DNA of 7,699 nt. Source: a candidate division SR1 bacterium CG_4_9_14_3_um_filter_40_9. Lineage in GTDB: Bacteria > Patescibacteriota > Gracilibacteria > Absconditabacterales > Absconditicoccaceae. Position 1 is the stretch's first letter. Each line of letters starts with the position of its first letter. The DNA lies in NCBI GenBank assembly GCA_002791215.1, contig PFWQ01000072.1:1-7699 (forward strand), read 5' to 3'. Shown here in pieces: positions 1-7,537 of this stretch. The notes below the pieces were generated by a model. That model saw only the letters and a program-made list of their open reading frames with translations, was not told where the DNA came from and did no database searches. A program made the translations under genes and the position numbers.

Positions 1-1
1 G

Positions 2-3000
2 ATTGTGTGCGAAGCGAAGATTACGGTCGATGCAAAGACTGTAGAATCGAAGGCGGCGAAGTTTAATGAGAAGATGAATATCGTACCGGAGAAGACCTTG
101 GCGGAAGAGGTAGAAAAAGAGAGAATATCTCAACCCAATCCTGAGGCCGTTCAAAAAAACGCCACTCTCCAAGAATGACCAAGACTAAAAGAGGCAGAGA
201 AATTACTCGGAAAAAAATTTACCTGGAAGCTCATCAATCCAGATGGTAGTCCTACAGTGTTATGACAAAAAATTCTTGACGCACACAATATATGATCCAA
301 TCGTGAATGAGCTGGCGTATATAATTATACTCAGACAGAAATATTACAAAAAGCAAGAATATTAAATGAAGCTTGATTTACTCCAAAACAAAGAAGGATT
401 CTTTTGGAGAATGGTATCTGCTGACAAGAATCGGCATTTGTAAGAGAGATACAGGAATGAATAATGCAATTATTTGGAAAATCAAAAACATTGTCAAGTA
501 TAGATATATGTACAATAAGTCTCTGATGATATGCTGTGGATGTGATTAATGTACAGAAATTCCCTTATCGAAAAACAAAATTTAATACTCCTTATGTTAT
601 TGTAGATCATAAGTTATTTGAACAATCAAATGGCACTAGATGATATAAATGATTGAGAGAGTGAGAGGTTGTTACTTTATGAAGATCTCATTTATGAGAT
701 AGATTTGATTATACAGCAACCACTTCTAGAAATCATGCGCAAATTAGTCTTAATGATAATAAACTTACAATAAATGATCTCTATAGCTCAAATAGTACAA
801 TTATAAAGTATGACAATAATATACTATATGCAAATGCAAATGAAAATCAGAATATTTACAAAATTGGACAAAAAGTACTGATTCCAAGAAGTGATTGATC
901 TACAAGCGAGGCAATTATATCTTATTATGATAGTGAATCTTGAAAATATAGAGTTGCATGGAATCAATGATGACAACAATATTATAAGCTCCTTGGTAGA
1001 GAAGCTTTAGATAAATACAATGTATCGGGAATTGAAGTAGTGAATAATGTTGATAATAAAATCTCAGGAGTGCCAAATACAATATCAAATTTTCAAAATC
1101 TTCCTCGCACACAAGAAACACAAAATATTCTTTCAAAATATCCCCAACTTGCTCCCAAACATGTTCTTAAAATAGAGGGGAAAGATTTTTATTTCAGTCC
1201 GATATTCAGAAACTGAGATAGAAATATGGCATTTGCTTATGTAAATGTATGATGAAAAATGGAAACGAGATTCTTTTATTTTTCTCAATCGTGAGGAAAT
1301 CGGCATTCTTGTCCTGGGGTTGAAAAAAAGCGAGATCCCAAAAAGCAAACTTGGAAATATAGATTCTCAAAATGAGAATTCTCATGAGTATCGTATGAAA
1401 AATGATCTGTAGCGGATAATAGAATAAATTCTTATCTGAATTCATTATCGAAGAATGCTGATATATCTTCTTTAGATTTAGATGATATATTTACTGAAGT
1501 ATATTGAAATATAGATGGATATGCTAATAATGAGAACAAACTACATTCTATGTTTATGAATGAAGTTGGTCAAGCAAATAGAGATTTGATTAAGACGGGA
1601 GAATATTTACGGAAAAATAATGATGGTGAAAATAGATTTTCTTCTTTCTATGGATTGAATGCTTTCTGGGCTAAGGTTAGTTTGCCTGAAAATATGCAAT
1701 TAAATACAGGTATATATAGTTGACCAGATATGATTCATAATAGTTTTGGATTGGTCAAAACGAGTTTTATGACATGAACGTTAAATGGAAAGCATATCAA
1801 AATACAAATCGCGCATGTTGCTAATGACCCATGATTATGTTGGGTGGAAAACATTATCCATTCAGATTCGCAACTTACTTCCTACGGTATTTTAAATAAT
1901 CAAATCCATGGATGAGTATTTACTGCAAAACCTATAGAATATGCAAGTCAAGTTCCTTATTTTATCAATAAATGACAAAGTGGATGATATGTGGATGTAA
2001 GACCATATATTCAAGGAAATCCTATAATAAAATCTTTTAAGTGGTTCAGGCAAAATCAAGTTAATTTTGTCAAAGAAAACGCTCAACTTTCTCCTGAATC
2101 TAGAATAGTAAAAGCTGAGGAACTTCTCGGCTCGATTAGCAGCAATGCTTTAAAGACAGCTATCCTCCAAACCCACAACCAAGATGGAACTATCTTCAAC
2201 CTCAACTTCTCGCAGATCAAAGCTAGAGTAGAAATTTTGAATAAAGCAGGATTTACGAGTAATCAGATCAGAATTTTGATAGAGAATGGAATCTGTGGAC
2301 AGGCGAAAAATGAAGTGCTTGATGTGAATAAGGATGGGGTGTTCGATAGTAAGGATGTGGAGATGATGAAATGAGTAGATTTTGTTTTTCAACAAAATCC
2401 TGAATTAGCAAACAAAGGAAAAAGAATCCTCAACGGAGAGCTCGTGAAGAATGAAAAGTGAGAACTCGTGAAAAATCCAAACTATCAAGAAAGTCAGAAA
2501 TTATTTTCTGATGCCGAGGTCGAAGCGGCGTTTACAGATTTGGTGATTGAGAAACCAAAATTGAAAGCAGAAAATCTCCAAGATAAGAACTGATTAAAGT
2601 ATGTAGGAATAACTATTGATGAAGATATGATTAGTAGTCAGCTTAAAAAATTAGAGTCCATGCTATGAGAAGGGGTATTCTCTACCTATAGACAGAATCA
2701 GCTCAAGAGAGATAACGAATTCCATGTTACCCTAATAACACCTCCAGAACTTGACAAAATCACAGGCGCTGCAATGCCTGCCATTGAAGCTAAAGATTTG
2801 GTATTCAAGTGAATAGGGAAATTAGCCGAAGGCACTAATGAAACTTTTTTTGTGGTAGTGGAATGTCCAAAATTAAATGAATATAGAAAAACTTTAGGAT
2901 TGGAGCCTAAAAATTTTCATCTTACCCTATGATTTAAAGAGGCTGATATTTATACGTGAAATAAAGGCAAAACTTCTTTGATAGAATGAAAAGCCAAAGA

Positions 3001-5830
3001 ACAGATAAATATTATAGACGAGACAAAAACCAATAGAGAGATAGCAATTACCAAAGAGCAAATCAAATCATATACTGAATTGTATACGAGATGAGATGGC
3101 ATCAACAATCTCGCTAGAAAAATCGTAGAAAAATGGAATAAAACAGATGGAAAAGATTATTTTAAGGAACCAGGTAAATTGGCTGAAGCAAAAGCCTACG
3201 CAGAACAATTATTATTAGTGAAAGAACCTATCACGTGCCTGAGTGATGATTTAATACTGATAAAAAAGCTTAACAATCCAAATGTTCTTAAGAATTATAC
3301 ACCTGAACAGTTTGATCTGTTGGTAAAAAATGTACAAGATATTCTCAAAGATGCCAAAATAATGTCTGACAAGGAATTTGAAACGGCATACAAAACAACC
3401 AAAGAATATATGAAGACAGATGTTCTTAAAAGTGTAGTTGAAGATTATTTTGAAATGATGTATTATAAGGTTAAATCAGAAAACAATGCTATAACACCAT
3501 TGGAAGACGGAAGTAGCAGAGAAACTTGAATTTATTCTATCAGAACACCTGACGGTAAAGAAATACAATGACATATTCTTGTCATCAAAGATTCTACTCC
3601 ACAGCTTATACAACAATATGCAGAAATAGTGAAAGAAATATCATTTCAGTATGATAAGACTAGTAACCTAAAAATACTTGAGGGCATAACTCTCCCCGAT
3701 GGAATGGATATTTCTTATTCCAAACAGATGGCGGGCACTACACCAAAAAATAGAATAAATTCTAATGCTTACGACCTAGATCTATCTTCTATCATTCAAG
3801 TAAAAAATGCAGAAAATGTAGATGTAGCCTGTGACAATGTTGCTAAAATTCTTCAAAAAAATTTATTAAGAATTCATGAAAATCTTAAAAATAACATTAC
3901 GTACACAGAATGAGAATTTAAAGCGTGAGTCTTTGGTCCAGAATGATGACCATATACGGGTATCAAATGGTCTATGACAGAGATAGCAACCGGGAAAAAA
4001 TATATTAATTTTGAAAATTTTAGATGAGAGGTCAGATCAGATGAATGATGAAAATATATCACATTAAAGGATGGCGTAAAAAGCAGTCTTTTGAATGATG
4101 GTATGCTCAAAATAGACCGAAATTATCACGATAACAAAATTAGCGGAGATAATTTTGAATTAACTGATGTTATGAATCTCCAGATAACCACAAAAGATGG
4201 TAAGGTATATAGCAACATGAACAATAATACTGCAGCGAATAGAAATGTATACTTTGATAATGCAGGTGAATTTGATGCATCCCAAAGGATGATGAATGTG
4301 GATACATTTGCCTGATATATGCAATGATATCAAAGGCGGGTAAAATTGTATTATGCAGAGGAAAATTATCTCAAATCAGCAAAAAAACTTCACAATATAT
4401 TCAATATGGTCTGCGATGTAGAATGAGGCAAAATCGTAGGAAACATGTTAAGCTGATCAGAATCTTGATTGTACACCAAGCTGGGTAAATTGGAACAATT
4501 TTTTGTCCAAGCATGAAACCTTAAAGGGGAAATTAATGATCCTTCTATTAAGGGATGCAAATCAGCAGAAAATTTGACAAATTATATTAAAGAGAACTGA
4601 TTGATAGAAAAATGATTAATTACTCAGGATGAGTTGAATACATTAACAAAACTTTTTGAGGAAACTCAAAAAAGTGGGAAGGATAATAAAAAAACATTTG
4701 ACCGTATGCAGCCAGAAATCAAAAAAAGGATTTATGCTGAAGTCAAAAAGAAATATATTGATCCTATGCTAGACCCAAATAATCTTCAGTATAGGCCGAT
4801 AGTAAAAGATATTTATGAGGGCGACTGAGATCCATTATTGCTTATGACAGATGCCTACATAACAAAAGAAAATAAACATGTAAGTTATCCTGTGGACATT
4901 ACGTTTAACAAAAACAATAATACCTATGAGTTAAATCTTAATCCTAGAGATAATGTTGCAGTCAGCGAAAAAGATCCTACCACATTAAATCAAAAATATA
5001 AAGAGGCGTTTGAAGCACATATAAAGGGGAGATGATTAGCACTGGAAATGAATGCAGACAATACTATTGGAATAATCAAAGATAAAACTGGTAAAGAGAT
5101 TAGTAAGTTCAAAATCACAGAAAGCACGGTAGATAACAATAAAAATGCATATTTTACACATAATATCGACAAAACAAGCCAAGACTTTCTTGAGTCTAGC
5201 AAAGTATATACGGAGTTGAAAGACAACACTCTCCTAAAAATGATATCAGGGAAGGATCTTCATATCACTTCAGTATTTTTATGAAAGATCCATAAGCTCA
5301 AAAATACTTTTGGTATAGAACTTTCGGGTAAAGACATTACTGATGCTCTAGGTAAAACCACTTCTGAGATACAAAACTTACAGCCTACAGGTATGGATAT
5401 TTTTGGTAGCACTGTTGTTCTCAAATTTAGTAAATCTGACGCCACATTATCAGCGCTAAATAAAAAAGCCTATGATGGACTGCAAAAACTATTTCAGGAA
5501 AAATTAGGAGATAAATTTAATCAAACGACATTTGATGATGTCATGTGATTTGCACGTCCAGACAAATATCAACCGCATATGACTCTTGGAACATTTAATA
5601 TCAAATACATGAGCTGATGACAAGTTCAGGAATTATTGTGAATATACAAAAATAAACAAAAGGGTGAACAATTGACCGAAAAAGAATTACGCACTGCGAA
5701 AGTGAATAAGGATTATTTAACACAGCTGAATACCATTTTTGGTATGGTGCGTAATGCAGAAGTGTGAGATATCAAGCTCAATACAGAACAATTTTGAGTA
5801 AAAAACACCTGATCAGAGATAGTGTATTAA
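2..5830 (+). CDS. Giant multidomain protein with FHA and two 2H phosphoesterase domains (5' partial, UGA = Gly)
   Basis: One frame is open from the window edge to TAA at 5828-5830, giving 1942 visible codons with about 68 in-frame TGA codons and no TAA or TAG. The start lies upstream, so a signal peptide cannot be assessed. Domains in order, in visible residue numbers: helical module A (61-143), FHA domain (about 199-270), SH3/Tudor-like segment (285-341), a beta-rich region (about 380-653), helical module B (701-768), a dockerin-like Ca loop (774-785), 2H phosphoesterase I (865-996, His908 and His973), a long unassigned helical and beta region (997-1742), and 2H phosphoesterase II (1743-1926, His1754 and His1859). 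No long hydrophobic membrane segment was seen. The 2H fold cleaves or forms cyclic phosphodiesters, and FHA binds phosphothreonine peptides, so a scaffold carrying two nucleotide-processing enzymes is inferred. The substrate is unknown. It is the first visible gene of a three-gene unit. The reading frame is near certain; the overall function is not. Confidence 0.93.
182..430 (+). repeat. Helical module, copy A (coding repeat)
   Basis: Visible residues 61-143 of the giant protein form a helical module that recurs at 2102-2305. It begins with an EAEKLLG motif, contains an ILDAHN motif, and ends in ILNEAGFTPKQRRIL followed by LLENGICGQE. Several of its glycines are TGA codons, including 374-376 in the AGFT motif and 422-424 in the ICGQ motif; copy B has GGA at both. 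The copies share the spacing of these two motifs exactly (48 bases). Copy A is longer in its middle, with an insert around GAGVYNYTQ. I recall similar LLG...AHN...AGF...GICG stretches in large proteins of other candidate-phylum bacteria but cannot give a family name. A structural or linker role is inferred. Confidence 0.8.
596..811 (+). other. FHA (forkhead-associated) domain within the giant protein
   Basis: Visible residues about 199-270 carry the FHA signature in order: VVTLGRS with Gly227-Arg228, then TTSRNHAQIS with Ser242, Arg243 and His245, then the core strands LTINDL, and SSNST (263-266) in place of the usual S-x-N-G-T. The known role of these residues is recognition of phosphothreonine in a partner protein; the Arg of GR and the Ser of SRxH contact the phosphate and the His supports the fold. 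The invariant Gly227 is a TGA codon (680-682), as is the Gly at 695-697. The canonical NGT glycine is replaced by Ser, a small departure from consensus. No Ser/Thr kinase is visible in the window. Confidence 0.82.
854..1024 (+). other. SH3/Tudor-like small beta segment within the giant protein
   Basis: Visible residues 285-341 run IGQKVLIPRSDG, then EAIISYYDSESGKYRVAW, then QYYKLLGREALDKYN. The pattern of a polar first strand with V-x-I-P-R, a Y-D-x-x-x-G-K-Y-R-V-x-W hairpin and a closing K-x-L-x-x-x-x-L resembles small SH3- or Tudor-like beta-barrels that bind peptides or nucleic acid. TGA encodes the glycines of the SDG turn and of the SGK hairpin turn, both expected glycine positions. It directly follows the FHA domain, so the pair may form one recognition unit. 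This is a pattern call without a confirmed family. Confidence 0.4.
1139..1960 (+). other. Two-part beta-rich region of unknown function
   Basis: The first part (about 1226-1450) contains a METRFFYFSQSGGNRHSCPG stretch, then a W-x-Y-R-F-S-K-G-E strand and a GVSYEKG motif. The second part (about 1739-1960) contains NSFGLVKTSFMTGTLNGK, a long strand ending in ANDPGLCWVENI, a SQLTSYGILN motif and GGVFTAKPIEYASQVP. The order F-Y-x-S-x-S-x-x-x-R, W, K-G-E, SY, then later a paired W-V strand, T-S-Y-G, and K-P-x-E-Y is reminiscent of a paired module I recall from large uncharacterised proteins of intracellular bacteria such as Legionella, but I cannot confirm this. A helical linker (about 1451-1690) separates the parts. 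No catalytic motif was recognised. Confidence 0.3.
2102..2305 (+). repeat. Helical module, copy B (coding repeat)
   Basis: Visible residues 701-768 repeat the module found at 182-430: KAEELLG at the start, an ILQTHN motif, then ILNKAGFTSNQIRIL followed by IENGICGQA. The two positions that are TGA in copy A are GGA here (2249-2251 and 2297-2299). This copy has no TGA at all and a higher share of C-ending codons (ctc, atc, aac) than the surrounding gene. It is shorter in the middle than copy A and continues straight into a dockerin-like calcium loop that copy A lacks. Confidence 0.8.
2321..2356 (+). other. Dockerin/EF-hand-like calcium-binding loop
   Basis: Visible residues 774-785 read DVNKDGVFDSKD, followed by VEMMKG. 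Positions 1, 3, 5, 9 and 12 of the loop are Asp, Asn, Asp, Asp and Asp, with Gly at position 6, which fits the D-x-N-x-D-G-x-x-D-x-x-D pattern of dockerin and EF-hand loops that coordinate Ca2+. Only one loop is visible; true dockerins normally have two, so this is a single calcium loop at the end of helical module B, not a cellulosomal dockerin. Confidence 0.6.
2435..2482 (+). repeat. 24-bp tandem duplication in coding sequence (GELVKNEK / GELVKNPN)
   Basis: Two adjacent 24-base units encode GELVKNEK (2435-2458) and GELVKNPN (2459-2482). The first unit starts with GGA and the second with TGA, with GAG/GAA, CTC/CTC, GTG/GTG, AAG/AAA and AAT/AAT following. The copies differ in the first 18 bases only by the GGA-to-TGA change and two synonymous third-base changes, so glycine is retained only if TGA is glycine. 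It sits in the linker between helical module B and 2H domain I. Confidence 0.75.
2594..2989 (+). other. 2H phosphoesterase domain I (internal)
   Basis: Visible residues 865-996 show two HxT motifs about 65 residues apart: FHVTLITPPE with His908 and Thr910, and FHLTLGFKEADIYTGNKG with His973 and Thr975. In the 2H superfamily (LigT, ThpR, AKAP7, yeast Cpd1, viral NS2) the two His-x-Thr/Ser motifs face each other and catalyse attack on cyclic phosphodiesters or 2'-5' linkages. The second motif, H-x-T-L-G-F followed by D-I-x-x-x-x-K-G, resembles the 2H domain described in 'Swiss Army Knife' RNA-repair proteins; that subfamily assignment is from memory. The Gly of LTLGF is TGA (2930-2932). Both catalytic motifs are intact, so activity is plausible. 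Substrate unknown. Confidence 0.72.
2990..5227 (+). other. Long unassigned region between the two 2H domains
   Basis: Visible residues 997-1742 match no family I recognise. By composition, 2990-3530 is mostly charged helix (for example VEDYFEMMYYKVKSEN), 3530-3900 is mixed, 3900-4310 is beta-rich and Gly/Asn-rich with a GPEGGPYTG turn, 4315-4830 is again helical, including FEETQKSGKDNKKTFDRMQ, and 4830-5227 alternates strands and short helices. Paired TGA codons give Gly-Gly at 3943-3950 (EGGP) and near 4046 (EGGK). No catalytic signature or membrane span stands out. Confidence 0.5.
5228..5779 (+). other. 2H phosphoesterase domain II (C-terminal)
   Basis: Visible residues 1743-1926 carry a second pair of HxT motifs: DLHITSVFLGKIHK with His1754 and Thr1756, and YQPHMTLGTFN with His1859 and Thr1861. 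The first motif with its following F-L-G and the second with P-H-x-T-L-G match the LigT/ThpR-type arrangement more closely than domain I does. Between them lie a VVLKFSKSD strand and a helix ending in LQKLFQEKLGDKF, and after them a helix and a DIKLN strand, the usual closing order of the fold. The Gly of VFLG is TGA (5282-5284). The spacing between the motifs (about 105 residues) is longer than in domain I, so the two domains are probably not a recent duplication. Confidence 0.72.
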
Positions 5831-5845
5831 TATTTGCAAGTAGAT

Positions 5846-5851
5846 AAGGGA
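5846..5851 (+). promoter_or_regulatory. Ribosome binding site for the 278-residue protein
   Basis: AAGGGA lies 8 bases before the ATG at 5860, in the 29-base gap after the giant gene's TAA. It supports 5860 as the start over the in-frame ATGs at 5884 and 5893, which have no purine-rich site at a suitable distance. Confidence 0.6.
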
Positions 5852-5859
5852 TAAATAAA

Positions 5860-6696
5860 ATGTTTTATATTTACTATTCTACCATGGAAGCCATGAACAT
5901 CATCAAAGACGACCTACCCGAAAGTAAAAAGAAACTCTTGCAAGAATATATTGCCTATATCAAAAAAATTTTTGGTACTAATAACAATCTTTACACAGAA
6001 GCACTTCAAACACAGCGACAAAATGAAGTATCTGAAGATTTTCTCAATGAACATATTACCAAATACATAAAATACTATGATAGATCCGAATCTCTTTCAT
6101 GGGTATTATGACGAGATTGGGATGACAAAGAAAAAACCAATATTTATATGTCAAATTCTGCGAATATATGATTACGTGATTTTCAAGAAGATCGTCATGT
6201 GATGACAGATTTTAGAATTATTTTATGAAAAGCACCAGAAACCATACAAAAAGCCCAAAATATACTTAAATCTTTTGATATTTATCTTCAAGAAGGTTCT
6301 CCGCTTCATGACTATCTCTGGAGTAAAGTAGAAGGCTGGCATAAATATGTGATTATTAAGCTTGCGATATTTTATTATTATGCGTTCAACCCTTATTTTA
6401 ATACCATAGAGGGGCAAGACAAAAAGGACTATGAGGAATGGATGAAAATACAATTAGAAAAGGCCTATAAAAATTTTTCTATGCCACCCAAAATAAGACA
6501 ACTCTTTGAAACTACCCTATATAGTAGGACAATTTTGGATAAGCAAGATGATGTAACTACTGCAGATTTTCCTAATGATATTCTTATTGGCAATCTGCTT
6601 GCGAGAATGGCCGAAGAATCATCTAAAGAGCCATCCAACAAAAAGGTAATATCTAATTACGAGGTACAACTCCATAAACTCATCGGAGATTTATAA
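5860..6696 (+). CDS. Hypothetical protein, 278 aa (UGA = Gly)
   Basis: The frame runs from ATG at 5860 to TAA at 6694-6696 and reads through three TGA codons as Gly84, Gly104 and Gly123 (6109, 6169, 6226). I do not recognise the family. It begins MFYIYYST, is rich in Lys, Glu, Tyr and Ile, and looks mostly helical. A hydrophobic and aromatic stretch near residues 163-180 (YVIIKLAIFYYYAFNP) is too short and too Lys-interrupted for a confident membrane span. Aromatic residues cluster at 155-180. It lies 29 bases after the giant gene and 16 bases before the histidine phosphatase, so it is probably co-transcribed and may act as a partner or regulator. Without the recoding it would look like two unrelated fragments. 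Confidence 0.85.
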
Positions 6697-6712
6697 CATT
6701 ATCACATGGCAT

Positions 6713-7456
6713 ATGTATAATATTGCTATTTTGAGACATGGTGATGCCAATTATAAGGTTCAAAAAGTAGAAACCGAGAAGACTAAATTCGATGACCACG
6801 AGATGGAAAATTTCAAAAAATTTTCTCATAATTTTAACGATCTCCAAGAAGAAAATATACATGAATTGGTGTCGAATATACACACCTACATCAAAGAACA
6901 TTTTGAAACATTGAAAGACAAAGAAATAGTTATATGAACTTCTCCTTTGGGAAGAACGATTCAAACCACTAAAATTCTTTTGGAAGAACTTCAAAAGTCA
7001 TGATTAAAGGTAAAATCTATATCAGTGATAGATCAATTGGAAGAAGTAAAAAATTTTCAACGATCTATACTTGAGGCATTTGCCAATGGCTGAACATGTG
7101 TCGTTAATGGGAAACAAGTTACTGTGGACAAAGAGATAACTAATCCGCAAGATCTTGATATCTCTCATTATTTTTTAAATAATGGTTTCAGAAAAGTGAA
7201 TCCTGGATACTTAAAACAATTATGAATATATGATGATATGCAAAAAATAGAAAGTTATGATGAGATTACAGAAAGGAGTAAAAATACACTCTATGACACA
7301 TTAAAAAACATCCAAAATCATGAATTTATTTTTTTGGTAACTCATCAGGCATTTTCAGACTGGATTTTTCTTAAAAAGGAAAATTATGAAAAATGATGAC
7401 AAAAAACCTGAGAAATAATAAATTTCTCTGAAGATGAATTAGTGTCTCGTGTTTAA
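6713..7456 (+). CDS. Histidine phosphatase superfamily protein (phosphoglycerate-mutase-like), 247 aa
   Basis: The N-terminus MYNIAILRHGDA carries the L-R-H-G signature, with Arg8 and the phospho-accepting His9. GTSPLGRTIQTTKIL (75-89) supplies the second phosphate-binding Arg81 in the S-P-L-x-R-x-x-Q-T motif, and FLVTHQAF supplies the second catalytic His211. These four residues form the known phosphate pocket, so a phosphomonoesterase or mutase is expected; the motifs do not say which substrate. A GE-I-I-x-F strand near the C-terminus is typical of the fold. Seven TGA codons are read as Gly (residues 75, 97, 127, 171, 228, 229, 233). The length fits the family. ATG 6713 is used because the ATG at 6706 runs into a stop at once; no clear ribosome site precedes it, suggesting leaderless-like or coupled translation from the gene 16 bases upstream. 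A terminator follows. Confidence 0.88.
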
Positions 7457-7472
7457 CCCCCACCATCGTCCT

Positions 7473-7510
7473 AAACTATCCCGCAATACTGCGTGATAGT
7501 TTTTTCTTTC
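7473..7510 (+). terminator. Rho-independent terminator
   Basis: An 8-bp outer stem (AAACTATC, 7473-7480, with GATAGTTT, 7495-7502), a one-base C/T mismatch and a 4-bp inner stem (CGCA, 7482-7485, with TGCG, 7490-7493) close a four-base loop. The 3' arm runs into a U tract TTTTTCTTT. It lies 16 bases after the histidine phosphatase stop and closes the three-gene unit. Confidence 0.88.
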
Positions 7511-7537
7511 ACTTTAAAATGGTTTTTCTTTCCTTAT

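Noticed and set aside
1991..5284. Seven separate plus-strand ORFs of 64-127 codons (1991, 3179, 3629, 4091, 4634, 4838, 5048)
   Set aside because: All are in the same frame and are fragments of one gene cut at TGA glycine codons.
176..5812. TGA as selenocysteine, or as tryptophan (mycoplasma-type code 4)
   Set aside because: Far too many TGA for selenocysteine, TGG is in normal use for Trp, and paralogous copies put GGA (Gly) opposite TGA.
2..5830. A long pseudogene with many stop codons
   Set aside because: Only TGA interrupts the frame, there is no indel over 5.8 kb, and catalytic motifs are intact; decay would also bring TAA and TAG.
6163..6204. PP2C-like motif in the 278-residue protein (NIGLRDFQEDRHVM)
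   Set aside because: It resembles the G-x-R-x-x-x-E-D start of PPM phosphatases, but the metal-binding D-G-H-G motif and later Asp motifs are absent.
6349..6399. Transmembrane helix in the 278-residue protein
   Set aside because: The hydrophobic run is short, contains Lys and several Tyr, and ends at Asn-Pro; a buried helix is more likely.
6685..6688. GGAG as the ribosome site of the histidine phosphatase
   Set aside because: It is 24 bases before the ATG, well beyond workable spacing.
915..6994. Minus-strand ORFs of 61-104 codons (for example 915-1136, 3874-4110, 4990-5229, 6680-6994)
   Set aside because: They lie antisense to the recoded genes, have unlikely compositions, no ribosome sites and no recognisable motifs.
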